NCBI GenBank assembly: GCA_016718405.1
Contig: JADKDJ010000025.1
Span: forward strand, 1 to 34,894
Source: Candidatus Rhodoferax odensensis
GTDB lineage: Bacteria; Pseudomonadota; Gammaproteobacteria; Burkholderiales; Burkholderiaceae_C
Direction of reading: 5' to 3'
Length of the DNA stretch: 34,894 bases
Within the stretch, counting starts at the first letter, position 1. Every line of letters starts with the position of its first letter. A program made the position numbers and the translations under genes. Positions 23,002-32,229 of this stretch are shown here, in pieces. The notes beneath the pieces were generated by a model that was given only the letters and a program-made list of their open reading frames with translations, was not told the origin of the DNA and made no database searches.

Positions 23002-23895
23002 ATGCGTCGCCGTCAACTGTTGGTACCGCTATTGGTCGCGCCGCTGCTGGGCGTGGCGGGCTGCGACGGGCTGCAAGAGACTGACCACACCGGTGCCGAC
23101 GCACCAGTCGCCAGTGCACTGGCGCGAGCCACACCAACGGCCTGGGTGCTGAGCTCGGGTGGGCCACGCGGCTTTGCGCACGTAGGCGTGCTCAAGGCGC
23201 TGCACGAAATCGGTTTGCGACCGGACCTGGTGGTGGGCGCCTCCATCGGGTCGATGGTGGGCTGCCTGTTTGCGCTCGGTATGCCGCTGCCCGAGATCGA
23301 GCGCTTGGCCATGGAGTTCAGCATGTTGACGGTGGTGCGTCCGCGTTGGTGGCCAGCGGGCAGTGGCGAAAAACTCAGTGGCAAGGGGATCGTCGGCTTT
23401 ATCAACGAGCAGATGAAGCACCGCAAGCTGGACCAACTGCCCATCCCGATGGCGGTGGTGGCGATGCAGCAAGCCACGCGCCAACTGGTGGCCTTCACGG
23501 CGGGCGACGCCGGCGTGGCGGTTCAAGCGTCCTGCGCGATAGAAGGCACCCTGGCGCCGGTGCGCATTCGGGGCCAGCCCTACGTCGACCCCGACCTGGG
23601 CGCGCCGATGCCGGTACGCCTGGCACGCGCCCTGGGCGCGCGCCGGGTACTGGCGGTGGATGTCTCGGCGCATGAACACAAGGCACCGCAGGGCTCCGAA
23701 CACTTTCGCGCCGGCGACCTGCGCAAACGCGCCCTGACCGAACCGGACGCCCGCGCCGCCACCTTCACACTGCACCCCGAGTTCAGCTACTACGTCAGCA
23801 TGAGCCAGGAGTTCCGGCGCGACTTGATTCGCGCCGGCTATGAGCAGACGCTGGCCCAGGCCACGTCACTGCAAGCGCTGTTTGCCCACCCATAG
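23002..23895 (+). CDS. Patatin-like phospholipase lipoprotein with unusual Asp motif
   Basis: A 297-residue protein. The signal peptide ends in a lipobox (LLGVAGC, C21), so it should be anchored in the cell envelope. The patatin oxyanion motif is SGGPRGFAHVG (about 52-62), and the nucleophile S81 is in GASIG. The expected DG[A/G] partner is YVDPDLG (D196): the aspartate is kept but the following glycine is proline. Patatin enzymes use this Ser-Asp dyad to release fatty acids from lipids. The rest (SCAIEGTLAPVRI, GARRVLAVDVS) fits the family. Activity is plausible but the altered motif leaves doubt. Confidence 0.87.
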   Translation: MRRRQLLVPLLVAPLLGVAGCDGLQETDHTGADAPVASALARATPTAWVLSSGGPRGFAHVGVLKALHEIGLRPDLVVGASIGSMVGCLFALGMPLPEIERLAMEFSMLTVVRPRWWPAGSGEKLSGKGIVGFINEQMKHRKLDQLPIPMAVVAMQQATRQLVAFTAGDAGVAVQASCAIEGTLAPVRIRGQPYVDPDLGAPMPVRLARALGARRVLAVDVSAHEHKAPQGSEHFRAGDLRKRALTEPDARAATFTLHPEFSYYVSMSQEFRRDLIRAGYEQTLAQATSLQALFAHP

Positions 23896-24041
23896 CACGT
23901 GTTTCCGGCCAACATAACCGCGCAGCGCGACTCGCCGGCACAAAAACGATGCCAGTGTAAGAATCAAGCCATCTGTCCGACCAAACAGCAAATCATTTCG
24001 CGCAACGCCGCCTACCCATAACAAGCCGAACGGACAAGCCC

Positions 24042-26204
24042 TTGAATACCAAGAAGATCGTCGTTCTGAGTGCGCTGGTGCTTGCCACCATCGCCTTCTT
24101 TGCACTGGACCTTGGCCGCTACTTCAGCCTGGCCTTCATCAAACAAAGCCAAGCCGACTTTACGCACTACTATGCCTTGCACCCGGTCAAGCTGACGCTG
24201 GCCTTTTTCGCCGTGTACGTGCTGATCACCGCCCTTTCACTGCCCGGCGCGGCCATCATGACCCTGGCCAGCGGCGCCAGTTTCGGGCTGGTGTGGGGCA
24301 CCATCGTGGTGTCGTTTGCCTCAACGCTGGGCGCCACACTGGCGATGCTGGCGGCGCGCACAGTGCTGCGTGATGTGATCGAAAAACGCTTTGGCAAGCG
24401 CCTGATTGAAGTAAACAAAGGCATCGACAAGGATGGCGCCTTCTACCTCTTTACGCTGCGCCTGATTCCGGCCATCCCCTTCTTTGCGCTCAACCTGTTG
24501 ATGGGTTTGACCCGCATGAAGACCTTCACCTTCTTCTGGGTCAGCCAGCTTGGCATGTTTGCAGGCACCGTGGCCTATGTGTACGCAGGCACCGAGATTG
24601 CCAAGATCGATTCATTGCGTTCGATCCTGTCGCCCGGCCTGCTGGGGGCGTTTGTGCTGTTGGGTATCTTCCCGCTGGTCACCAAGAAAATTGTCGACTT
24701 CGTCAAGCAGCAGCAGGTGTATGCGCGTTGGAGGAATGTCCGACCCAAGTCCTTTGACCGCAATCTGATCGTGATTGGCGGCGGCGCCGGTGGCCTGGTC
24801 ACCGCCTTGATTGGCGCGGCGGTCAAGTCCAAGGTAACCTTGGTTGAATCGCACAAGATGGGCGGCGATTGCCTCAACTTTGGTTGCGTGCCCAGCAAGG
24901 CCTTAATCCGCACCGCCAAGTTACGGCACCAAATCGCCCACGGTGCCCGGTATGGCCTGCGGGACGCCACCGCCACCTTCAGCTTCAAGACCGTAATGGC
25001 GCGGGTGCACGCAGTGATTGCCGAAATTGCCCCGCACGACAGTGTGGAACGTTTCACCGGGCTGGGTGTGGACGTGTTGCAGGGTCACGCCAAGATCATC
25101 AACCCCTGGACGGTCGAGATTGCGCGCAATGACGGCGACAAGCAGACTCTGACCACCCGCAACATCGTGATCGCCGCAGGGGCCCGCCCGTTTGTGCCGC
25201 CGCTGCCGGGCATCGACTCGGTCGGCTATGTCACCAGCGACACGCTGTGGGACGAATTTGCCAAACTCGACGCCATCCCCGCACGCATGGTGGTGCTGGG
25301 CGGCGGGCCGATTGGCTGCGAGTTGGCACAGGCTTTCGCACGGCTGGGCTCGCAGGTAACGCAGGTCGAAATGGCGCCGCGGATCATGATTCGTGAAGAC
25401 GAAGAAGTGTCGGCGCTGGCCCGGTCCTCGCTGGAGGCAAATGGCGTGACCGTGCTGACCAGTCACAAGGCGCTGCGCTGCGAGCTGCAAGGCGCCGCCA
25501 AGACCATCGTGGTCGAACACCAGGGCCAGGAGATTCGTATCGAGTTTGATTCGCTCCTGTGCGCGGTGGGCCGCGTCGCGCGCTTGTCTGGCTACGGGCT
25601 CGAAGAGCTGGGTATCCCGACGCAACGCACGGTCGAAACCAACGAATATCTGCAAACCATTTACCCCAACATTTACGCTGCCGGGGACGTGGCCGGGCCC
25701 TACCAGTTCACCCATACCGCCGCGCACCAAGCCTGGTATGCGGCTGTCAACGCCCTGTTTGGCGATTTCAAGAAGTTCAAGGTGGACTATTCAGTGATCC
25801 CGTGGACCACCTTCATCGACCCCGAGGTGGCGCGCGTAGGCCTCAATGAGCAGGACGCCAAGGCGCAGGGTATCGCCTACGAGCTTGTGAAGTACGGCAT
25901 CGACGACCTCGACCGCGCCATTGCCGACAGCGAAGCGCATGGCTTTGTGAAAGTACTCACGGTGCCGGGCAAGGACCGCATTCTGGGCGTGACCATCGTC
26001 GGCACCCACGCGGGCGACCTGTTGGCCGAGTACGTGCTCGCCATGAAGCATGGCCTGGGCATGAACAAGATCTTGGGAACCATCCACACCTACCCGACGC
26101 TGGCCGAGGCCAACAAATATGCCGCCGGAGAGTGGAAACGCGCCCACCAACCCAAGCGCCTGCTCGAATGGGTGCGCCGCTACCACGACTGGAAACGAGG
26201 CTAA
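24042..26204 (+). CDS. VTT (TVP38/DedA-like) membrane domain fused to a flavin disulfide reductase
   Basis: A 720-residue fusion with a TTG start. Residues 1-225 are a VTT/SNARE-associated membrane domain with about five hydrophobic segments and the motif RLIPAIPFFALNLLMG (140-155). Residues 240-720 are a pyridine nucleotide-disulfide oxidoreductase: IVIGGGAGG, redox cysteines C277/C282 in GDCLNFGCVPSK, VVLGGGPIGCELA, YAAGDVAGPYQF, and the C-terminal HTYPTLAE. It lacks the N-terminal metal-binding domain and the C-terminal cysteine pair of true mercuric reductase, so the common label mercuric reductase would mislead. It should be an inner-membrane enzyme moving electrons from NAD(P)H to a disulfide or other acceptor. 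It heads a four-gene operon; the next gene starts 3 nt after its stop. Confidence 0.9.
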   Translation: MNTKKIVVLSALVLATIAFFALDLGRYFSLAFIKQSQADFTHYYALHPVKLTLAFFAVYVLITALSLPGAAIMTLASGASFGLVWGTIVVSFASTLGATLAMLAARTVLRDVIEKRFGKRLIEVNKGIDKDGAFYLFTLRLIPAIPFFALNLLMGLTRMKTFTFFWVSQLGMFAGTVAYVYAGTEIAKIDSLRSILSPGLLGAFVLLGIFPLVTKKIVDFVKQQQVYARWRNVRPKSFDRNLIVIGGGAGGLVTALIGAAVKSKVTLVESHKMGGDCLNFGCVPSKALIRTAKLRHQIAHGARYGLRDATATFSFKTVMARVHAVIAEIAPHDSVERFTGLGVDVLQGHAKIINPWTVEIARNDGDKQTLTTRNIVIAAGARPFVPPLPGIDSVGYVTSDTLWDEFAKLDAIPARMVVLGGGPIGCELAQAFARLGSQVTQVEMAPRIMIREDEEVSALARSSLEANGVTVLTSHKALRCELQGAAKTIVVEHQGQEIRIEFDSLLCAVGRVARLSGYGLEELGIPTQRTVETNEYLQTIYPNIYAAGDVAGPYQFTHTAAHQAWYAAVNALFGDFKKFKVDYSVIPWTTFIDPEVARVGLNEQDAKAQGIAYELVKYGIDDLDRAIADSEAHGFVKVLTVPGKDRILGVTIVGTHAGDLLAEYVLAMKHGLGMNKILGTIHTYPTLAEANKYAAGEWKRAHQPKRLLEWVRRYHDWKRG

Positions 26205-26207
26205 GGC

Positions 26208-27059
26208 ATGACCGTAACCGACCCCCACACCAACCCGCTCACCCGGCGCCAGACTCTGGGTTTGCTGGCCGCGCTGGGTCTGCCCATGCTGGGTGGCCCT
26301 GCGCTGGCGCAATCGGCCCCGGCACTCGACCACAACTATGCCGCCTGGGACGCGCTGCTCAAAAAGCACGTACGTTGGCTCCCTGACAACAAACAATCGC
26401 GGGTGAACTACAAAGGTTTTGGCGTTGATCGTGCCGAGCTCCAGCGGCTGCTGGCAGAGTGGTCCGCCGTAACGCCGGCCAGTTTTGCCGGCTTTTCGCG
26501 CGAGCAGCAAATGGCGTTTCTGATCAACGCCTACAACGGTTTCACGCTGGAGCTGATTCTGACCAAGTACCCGGAGCTCAAGTCGATCAAGGACCTGGGC
26601 AACTTGCTGCAAAGTCCATGGAAAAAGAAGTTCTTCACCCTGCTGGGGGAGGAACGTCATCTGGACTGGATTGAGCACGAGCAACTGCGCCCCCGTTATG
26701 CTGACTGGCGCGTGCACGCCGCCGTCAATTGCGCCTCCATCGGCTGCCCGGCCTTGCGAGCCGAGGCTTTCACGGCCAAGCAGCTGGACGCACAACTCGA
26801 AGACGGCATGCAACGCTTCATGGGTGACCGCACACGTAACCGTTACAGCAACGGCAAGGCCGAAATCAGTTCCATCTTCAAATGGTTCAAAGAGGATTTT
26901 GAGAAAGGCGACCGAGGCGTGCGCCGGCTCGAAGAACTGTTGGCGCGTTATGCCGATCAGCTGAGCGACGCGCCACCCGAGCGTGAGCGGCTGCGTGCGG
27001 CGATGGTTTCCATCACATACCTGGACTACGACTGGTCGCTCAACGATGCCGCCCGTTAA
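26208..27059 (+). CDS. DUF547 protein, Tat-exported
   Basis: A 283-residue protein. The N-terminus has a twin-arginine-like signal (TRRQTLGLLAALGLPML) with cleavage near ALAQS, so it acts in the periplasm. The DUF547 landmarks are YKGFGVDRAELQ, FLINAYNGFTLELIL, VHAAVNCASIGCPAL (two cysteines), and SIFKWFKEDFEKGDRG. DUF547 has been linked to the papain/transglutaminase-like fold; the cysteine in NCASIGCP and a histidine could form a catalytic site, but no activity is known to me. ACGAGG precedes the start, and its 3' end overlaps the next gene by 14 nt. Confidence 0.88.
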   Translation: MTVTDPHTNPLTRRQTLGLLAALGLPMLGGPALAQSAPALDHNYAAWDALLKKHVRWLPDNKQSRVNYKGFGVDRAELQRLLAEWSAVTPASFAGFSREQQMAFLINAYNGFTLELILTKYPELKSIKDLGNLLQSPWKKKFFTLLGEERHLDWIEHEQLRPRYADWRVHAAVNCASIGCPALRAEAFTAKQLDAQLEDGMQRFMGDRTRNRYSNGKAEISSIFKWFKEDFEKGDRGVRRLEELLARYADQLSDAPPERERLRAAMVSITYLDYDWSLNDAAR

Positions 27060-28416
27060 GCCGATCGCCGCCGCATCGACGCTGGTTCTGTTCAATTACG
27101 ACTGGGACAAGACCGGCTTCGCCCGCTGGGCGGCCGACTTCCCAACCGCTACCGCGGGCTTCGACTTGTTTTCGTTTCCGAGCAATGTCAACCTGGCCTG
27201 GTTCAGCATGCCGCGTTTCATCGACCAATTGCATGCAAAGGCCAGGCGCGCTGGATGGCAAGCGGTTGTGTCCAACCATGAGCAGTTTGGTGCCCTGGCC
27301 GCCGCCCTGCTGGCCGAGCGCATGGGTTGGCCCGGCACGCCAGTGGCAGCGGTGTTGGCCTGCCAGCACAAGCTACACGCGCGCCAGGTGCTGCAAGAGG
27401 TCTGCCCCGAAGCCAACTTGCCGTTTGCGCCGCTGCAAGCCGCCTACGGCGAGCCGGCGCCCGAGGGATTGTCGTACCCACTGTTCGTCAAACCGGTCAA
27501 GGCCGCGTTCTCGGTGCTGGCCAAGACCGTAACCAGTCACGCAGCCCTGCACGCGCACACCCGCTTTGGGCGATGGGAGCTGTGGGTTATTCGCCATCTG
27601 GTCGAACCGTTCGAGCAGATCGCTCGTCAACGCCTACCCCAAGCCGGTACCGCGCACCGCATGGTGTTGGAGCAACCTATCAAGGGCCACCAGTACAACC
27701 TGGACGGTTACGTGTTCGAGGGCAAGGTGCGAAGCCTCGGCATTGTGGACGCCGTGATGTACCCCGGCACCGATGCCTTCATGCGTTTCGACTACCCCTC
27801 GCGCCTTGCTCCCGCCGTGCAAGCGCAGGCGCTGGACGTGGCGCGGCGCTTCCTGCTGGCGGTGGGGTTCACGCACGGCATGTTCAACATGGAGTTCTTC
27901 TGGGACGAGGCCACTGGCAAACTCACCGTGATCGAGTTCAACCCGCGCATGGCCGCACAGTTCTCCGACCTGTACCTGCGCGTGCATGGCATCGACCTGC
28001 ACCGCGTGGCGCTCGAGCTGGCCTGGGGCCGCGATCCCGCCATGCTGAGCGCCGCCCCAGCCAGCGCAGGCGCGGCGGCGAGCTTTGTGTACCGCATTCT
28101 GAGCCCCGAAACCACCGTAACCATGCCGCAGGCCGATCAGCGCGCGCGCTTTGCGCAAGCCTTTCCCGACGCGATGCTGATGACCTTTCCCAAACCACGC
28201 GGCTCGATGCAGCGTGACTTCAAATGGCTCGGGAGTTACCGCTACGGCATCGTGCACCTCGGCGGCGCCGACGTGCACGATCTGCGCCAGCGCTGCGAAC
28301 GCGCCAGCGCGCTATTGGACTGGCCAGCACCGTACGCGGGCTCGTGTGCGGAACCAAACCATGCCCGCTGCAGTCCTACTGCCACTCACCCGTTTTCAAT
28401 GGAGACCTCATCATGA
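27046..28416 (+). CDS. ATP-grasp family ligase of unknown substrate
   Basis: A 456-residue protein starting at the ATG 27046 inside the previous gene; the longer frame to 26983 is only the shadow of that gene. The central part is an ATP-grasp fold: ACQHKLHARQVLQE, the lysine-bearing strand YPLFVKPVKAAFS, a glutamate-containing EQPIKGHQYNLDGYVFEGK, and the metal-binding VIEFNPRMAAQFSD (E297, N299, R301). These enzymes join a carboxylate to an amine or thiol with ATP. Nothing identifies the substrate. No signal peptide is seen. Its stop overlaps the start of the YHS gene by ATGA, so the two are coupled. Confidence 0.87.
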   Translation: MPPVKPIAAASTLVLFNYDWDKTGFARWAADFPTATAGFDLFSFPSNVNLAWFSMPRFIDQLHAKARRAGWQAVVSNHEQFGALAAALLAERMGWPGTPVAAVLACQHKLHARQVLQEVCPEANLPFAPLQAAYGEPAPEGLSYPLFVKPVKAAFSVLAKTVTSHAALHAHTRFGRWELWVIRHLVEPFEQIARQRLPQAGTAHRMVLEQPIKGHQYNLDGYVFEGKVRSLGIVDAVMYPGTDAFMRFDYPSRLAPAVQAQALDVARRFLLAVGFTHGMFNMEFFWDEATGKLTVIEFNPRMAAQFSDLYLRVHGIDLHRVALELAWGRDPAMLSAAPASAGAAASFVYRILSPETTVTMPQADQRARFAQAFPDAMLMTFPKPRGSMQRDFKWLGSYRYGIVHLGGADVHDLRQRCERASALLDWPAPYAGSCAEPNHARCSPTATHPFSMETSS

Positions 28417-29009
28417 TCCGATCCCTTTCCCGTTGGTTTGGCCTTGCCCTGCTGTTGGCAGGACTCATTGGCTGCAGCGCCATGACGGCCCAGAACCCTT
28501 CAGGCGACTGGCGACCGGTCAACGCGGTGCCAGCCGAACAAGGCGAAGCGTTGATGCTCAAGGGCGCCGACGTGGTGGCCTACTTCACGCAGAACCAGCA
28601 CCTGCAAGGATCGCCCGCCATCCGCAGCAGCCACCAGGGCGTGACGTTTCACTTCGCCAATGCCGATCACAAAGCCTTGTTCGACAAAGCGCCCACCAAA
28701 TACCTTCCGCAGTACGGCGGCTTCTGTGCCAACGGCATCGCCTACGGCATTCCATGGGGCGGCGATGCCGATACCTGGAAGTTGATCAACGGCAAGCTCT
28801 ATATCTTTGGTGGGGCCGCCTCGCGCGACGCCTGGCTGCTCGATGAAGCCACCAATCTGCAACACGCCCAACGCTACTGGACTGAGGAAGTCGCAGGCAA
28901 CAACAGTTTTTGGCAACGCACCAAGCGGCTGGTGTTTCGGGTACCCCACTACCAAAGCGGCGAGCAATTGGCCAAGGCCGTGGCCGAGGCCAAGGCCAAA
29001 AAGCCCTGA
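28413..29009 (+). CDS. YHS-domain lipoprotein
   Basis: A 198-residue protein with a lipoprotein signal (LLLAGLIGCSA, C21) and an ATG preceded by GGAG. The YHS-like domain spans about residues 47-135: KGADVVAYF, GVTFHFANADHKALFDKAPTKYLPQYGGFCANG in pieces, and the tail YIFGGAASRDAWLLDEA. YHS domains are short cysteine-containing modules proposed to handle metals or redox groups; here one cysteine (GGFCANG) remains. The C-terminus is lysine/alanine-rich. It is the last gene of the operon. Confidence 0.87.
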   Translation: MIRSLSRWFGLALLLAGLIGCSAMTAQNPSGDWRPVNAVPAEQGEALMLKGADVVAYFTQNQHLQGSPAIRSSHQGVTFHFANADHKALFDKAPTKYLPQYGGFCANGIAYGIPWGGDADTWKLINGKLYIFGGAASRDAWLLDEATNLQHAQRYWTEEVAGNNSFWQRTKRLVFRVPHYQSGEQLAKAVAEAKAKKP

Positions 29010-29037
29010 GCAATCAGGTGCTGCCCGCCGGCGCGAG

Positions 29038-30807
29038 TCAGGACGGGCTGGCCACCGCATCGTCGCGATGCGCCGTCTGGGTGCCCATTTCGCGCCAGGG
29101 CTGTCGCGCCAGTGCAATCAGCACCAGACCGGCCAACACGGCCACCACCAGCATCACCGACTGGGCAGCCGCTTTGAACGTGTCTGGCGTCATCAGTCCG
29201 GCGACTGCGGTACCGATCGCGTCAAGGTAGTAGCGGCCATACATCAACAGCAGGGGTAGCGCCAGCCACGTACCGGCGCGAGCCGCCGCGCCACCGGCGG
29301 CACCGAGCAGGGCACGACCGGCCAGCAGGAACAGGGCCGATGCGATAAAGATGAGGGTGAACACCGTGCCCATGATCGGTTTGGCAGCGCCAAACTGCTC
29401 CTGCCACACACTGTAAGGCCACCACGCCAGACACAAGGCGCCCAGCACCCCAGCGACACGCCGGGCGCGGCTGGGGCCGTGTTCATCCGCCTGACCCACC
29501 TTGCCGGCGTCCAGACGCGTCATGAACGGCAACAGCAAAATGCACAGCAAACCCAAGATGCCGTCCACCAGCATGGTGCGCGGATAGCCCCACGCCTCGA
29601 TGGCAATACCTTGCCAAGTTGCCGAGTAGGAAATGGCCAAGTTCGCCATGGCCATGTAGGCCGTGAACTGGGTCGCGGCCACCTTGGGGTTGGTCACATC
29701 CATCATGATGGCCGAGCGCGTGCCATACATCAACCCCTGCGCCACCGAGTACGCGAGGGTGGCGATCCACAGCGCCGTCACCAGGGCAGCGGGCACCGCA
29801 GGGCGATTGGCTGCAGTGGTGCTGATTGGCATGATCCAACCGTGCCGCGTGAGCTCCATCATCAGGTAGAACACCGGCAGGCTCATCAAAGCAAGATAGA
29901 CCCCCAGTGTGCGTCGGCGTCCGTAGCGGTCCGACACATGACCGCCGACGACGCAAAACAACGCGCCCAGCAACGACGACCACAGGCCGAGCAAGGCAAC
30001 CTGATCATCGTCCATGCCGAGTTCGACCGCCAGGTTCGATTGCAACGCCAGCCCCAGGCACATGGCACCGGCCGGCAGCAGTGAAAAGAACAGTCCAGAG
30101 AAAGCGCCACGCGTGCCCAGAAAGGACCGGAACGACTCGACCGCGAAGTCGTTCATTTCGCGCCCAGCCTGGGCCAGGCGCGAGCCGACTACCGTTGCGC
30201 GCGCCGGCCCGGCGGCCTCTTTCATGGGCACCACCACGACGACAGTGACCGCCAGAATGCACGCCGTAACAAAGTAGAACGTGGGCTGGAATCCGGTGAC
30301 CCCGCTGAGAAAGAGCACGCCGCTGCCACCAATCATCGTGCCAATGGTCGCACCCGAGAACATCATGCCGTTGGCCAGGCCGCGTTCGTCCTCGTGCAGG
30401 GTATTACAAGCCAGGGCATCGATCGCCACATCCTGCATCGCGCCAAAAGTGTTGTGCACCAACAGAATCACGGTGAACAAGCCCAACTGCTGCGGCAGCG
30501 TCAACAGCACGGTCGACAGCAGCGTCAGCGCCATCATGACCTGCGTGACCAAAATCCAACCCCGACGCCGCCCCAACCGCTCGGACCAGAACACGTCGAC
30601 GACTGGGCCAAAGGCCCACTTGAAAGCCCAGGGCAGGTAGAAAGACCCGACAAAGGCCCCAATCTCAGCCGGTCCCACATCGAGCCGGCGCAACTGAGTG
30701 GCGACCGCCGTGGCGGCAAAGCCCAGCGGAATACCCTCGGTGACGTAGAGCCAAAAGAAAGCCATCAGTCGGCCATTTTTGGTGGCCAGCAAGTTGGGGA
30801 ATCGCAT
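29038..30807 (-). CDS. AmpG-like major facilitator superfamily transporter
   Basis: A 589-residue transporter starting at the ATG with AGGAAACCCC just upstream (30807); the frame is open a further 24 codons without support. About twelve to fourteen hydrophobic segments are visible. The first loop motif TEGIPLGFAATAVATQLRR and FYLPWAFKWAFGPVVD match the AmpG/PAT1 branch, as do SDRYGRRRTLG in the central loop and AIMMDVTNPKVAATQFTAYMA. AmpG imports anhydromuropeptides, but relatives move other solutes, and this protein is longer than E. coli AmpG (491). It is convergent with the YHS gene, 28 bp apart. Confidence 0.85.
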   Translation of the reverse strand: MRFPNLLATKNGRLMAFFWLYVTEGIPLGFAATAVATQLRRLDVGPAEIGAFVGSFYLPWAFKWAFGPVVDVFWSERLGRRRGWILVTQVMMALTLLSTVLLTLPQQLGLFTVILLVHNTFGAMQDVAIDALACNTLHEDERGLANGMMFSGATIGTMIGGSGVLFLSGVTGFQPTFYFVTACILAVTVVVVVPMKEAAGPARATVVGSRLAQAGREMNDFAVESFRSFLGTRGAFSGLFFSLLPAGAMCLGLALQSNLAVELGMDDDQVALLGLWSSLLGALFCVVGGHVSDRYGRRRTLGVYLALMSLPVFYLMMELTRHGWIMPISTTAANRPAVPAALVTALWIATLAYSVAQGLMYGTRSAIMMDVTNPKVAATQFTAYMAMANLAISYSATWQGIAIEAWGYPRTMLVDGILGLLCILLLPFMTRLDAGKVGQADEHGPSRARRVAGVLGALCLAWWPYSVWQEQFGAAKPIMGTVFTLIFIASALFLLAGRALLGAAGGAAARAGTWLALPLLLMYGRYYLDAIGTAVAGLMTPDTFKAAAQSVMLVVAVLAGLVLIALARQPWREMGTQTAHRDDAVASPS

Positions 30808-31035
30808 GGGGTTTCCTAATGAGAGGGAAAGCAAGCGCGCACGGTGCCGGGTTGGCGACCGCTTGGCCCGCATCATCACATGGCTACGCGGCCTGGCGGC
30901 TTAGCGTTTGCCCCATGTCCGGCCCAAGCCAAGCCCTCACGTCGTCGAACCCAGGCCGCCCGTTGAATCGCATCGACCCCACGCGCAGCAACATGCTGCC
31001 AAGCGAGGCGCGGCCCGATCCCGGACAATGGGCCC

Positions 31036-32127
31036 ATGAAAAGCACGCTCTCGCTCAAGCACTTTTTGCTGGCGCTCGCCGTGGTTGCCGTGTGGGGCAC
31101 CAATTTCGTGGTGATCAAAGTGGCCTTGGGCCAGATGCCGCCGTTGCTGTTTGCCACGTTGCGGTTCACCGTGGCAATCTTGCCCGCGATCTTCTTCCTG
31201 CCGCGTCCAAACGTGCCGTGGCGCAATCTGGCCGCCTATGGCCTATTGATTGGCGTTGGGCAGTTCGGGCTGTTGTTTGTGGCCATGAATGGCCACATTT
31301 CACCTGGGCTGGCTTCGCTGGTGATTCAGATTCAGGTGTTCTTCACCATCGGGCTGTCCATGCACCTGTCGGGCGAGCACCTGCAGCGCGTGCAGTGGCT
31401 CGCGTTAGCCATGGCCACGGCGGGTATCGGTGTGATCGTGTTGCATACCGATGGCACCACAACACTCCTGGGCCTGGGCCTTATCCTGCTTGCCGCCTTG
31501 TCCTGGGCCGGCGGCAACATCGTCGCGCGCAACGCCGGCCGGGTCAATATGGTGGCTTACGTCGTGTGGTCGAGTCTGTTCGCGGTGCCGCCGCTGGCGG
31601 CATTGGCCTTGTTGTTTGAAGGCTGGGACGCCGTGGCCGCTGGCCTACGTCACGCCGATGGCGCAACCTGGCTGGCCGTGGCATGGCAGGCCTGGGGCAA
31701 CTCGTTGTTCGGCTATGCCGCCTGGGGTTGGCTGCTGTCGCGCTACGCCGCCGCCACCATCACGCCCATGGCACTGCTGGTGCCCCTGTTTGGCATGGGC
31801 GGCGCCACGCTATGGCTGGGCGAAGGTCTACCCGCATGGAAACTTGGCGCCGCCACACTGGTGATGGGTGGCCTGGCACTGAACTTGTTATGGCCGAAGT
31901 TGCGGCTGTGGCTGCGACAGCGCGCCCGGGGGGCAGCTGGGCCTCGGGACGGCCCCGGCCGACGTCTAATGGATCAGTTTCGCCCAGCAAAGGGACCCCT
32001 TCCGGCGGGTGCAGTTCCCCTCGGCCCGGCTCAGGCGCAAGCCACTAAGGCATGCGGCCCGGCCCCCGGCGCGGCGCTGTGGGGCGGCAGGGGGGGGGCG
32101 TTGAGCCCCCCGGGCCGCGGCTGTTGA
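31036..32127 (+). CDS. eamA: EamA-family exporter (drug/metabolite transporter) with extended tail
   Basis: A 363-residue frame. The first 300 residues match the ten-helix EamA family closely: LAVVAVWGTNFVVIKVALGQMPP, LRFTVAILPAIFFLPRP, GLASLVIQIQVFFTIG, LSWAGGNIVARN and LLVPLFGMGGATLWLGE. E. coli EamA exports cysteine and O-acetylserine and has 299 residues. The tail from about residue 310 is Gly/Pro/Arg-rich and, from about residue 338, encoded by a C-run/G-run repeat, so the original stop has probably been lost. No Shine-Dalgarno sequence is clear. Confidence 0.85.
   Translation: MKSTLSLKHFLLALAVVAVWGTNFVVIKVALGQMPPLLFATLRFTVAILPAIFFLPRPNVPWRNLAAYGLLIGVGQFGLLFVAMNGHISPGLASLVIQIQVFFTIGLSMHLSGEHLQRVQWLALAMATAGIGVIVLHTDGTTTLLGLGLILLAALSWAGGNIVARNAGRVNMVAYVVWSSLFAVPPLAALALLFEGWDAVAAGLRHADGATWLAVAWQAWGNSLFGYAAWGWLLSRYAAATITPMALLVPLFGMGGATLWLGEGLPAWKLGAATLVMGGLALNLLWPKLRLWLRQRARGAAGPRDGPGRRLMDQFRPAKGPLPAGAVPLGPAQAQATKACGPAPGAALWGGRGGALSPPGRGC
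32050..32115. repeat. C-run/G-run extragenic repeat at the end of the EamA frame
   Basis: The segment carries GGGGGGCGTTGAGCCCCCC, a strong stem-loop with 6-bp arms, inside a GC-rich surround, without a following T-run. It belongs to the same kind of element as 18974-19043. It overlaps the last codons of the exporter frame and might act as a transcript end or stabiliser. Confidence 0.55.
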
Positions 32128-32229
32128 CACTGTCGTGCACACTTGTGGGCCTGTGTGGATCGGGCGGGCAAGCGCACCACCCGAGGGACATGGATGCATA
32201 CATGCCGCATGGGCGAAACGTGGCGATAC

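Noticed and set aside
24042..26204. Naming this gene mercuric reductase (merA)
   Set aside because: It lacks the N-terminal metal-binding domain and C-terminal cysteine pair required for that call, and no mer genes are near.
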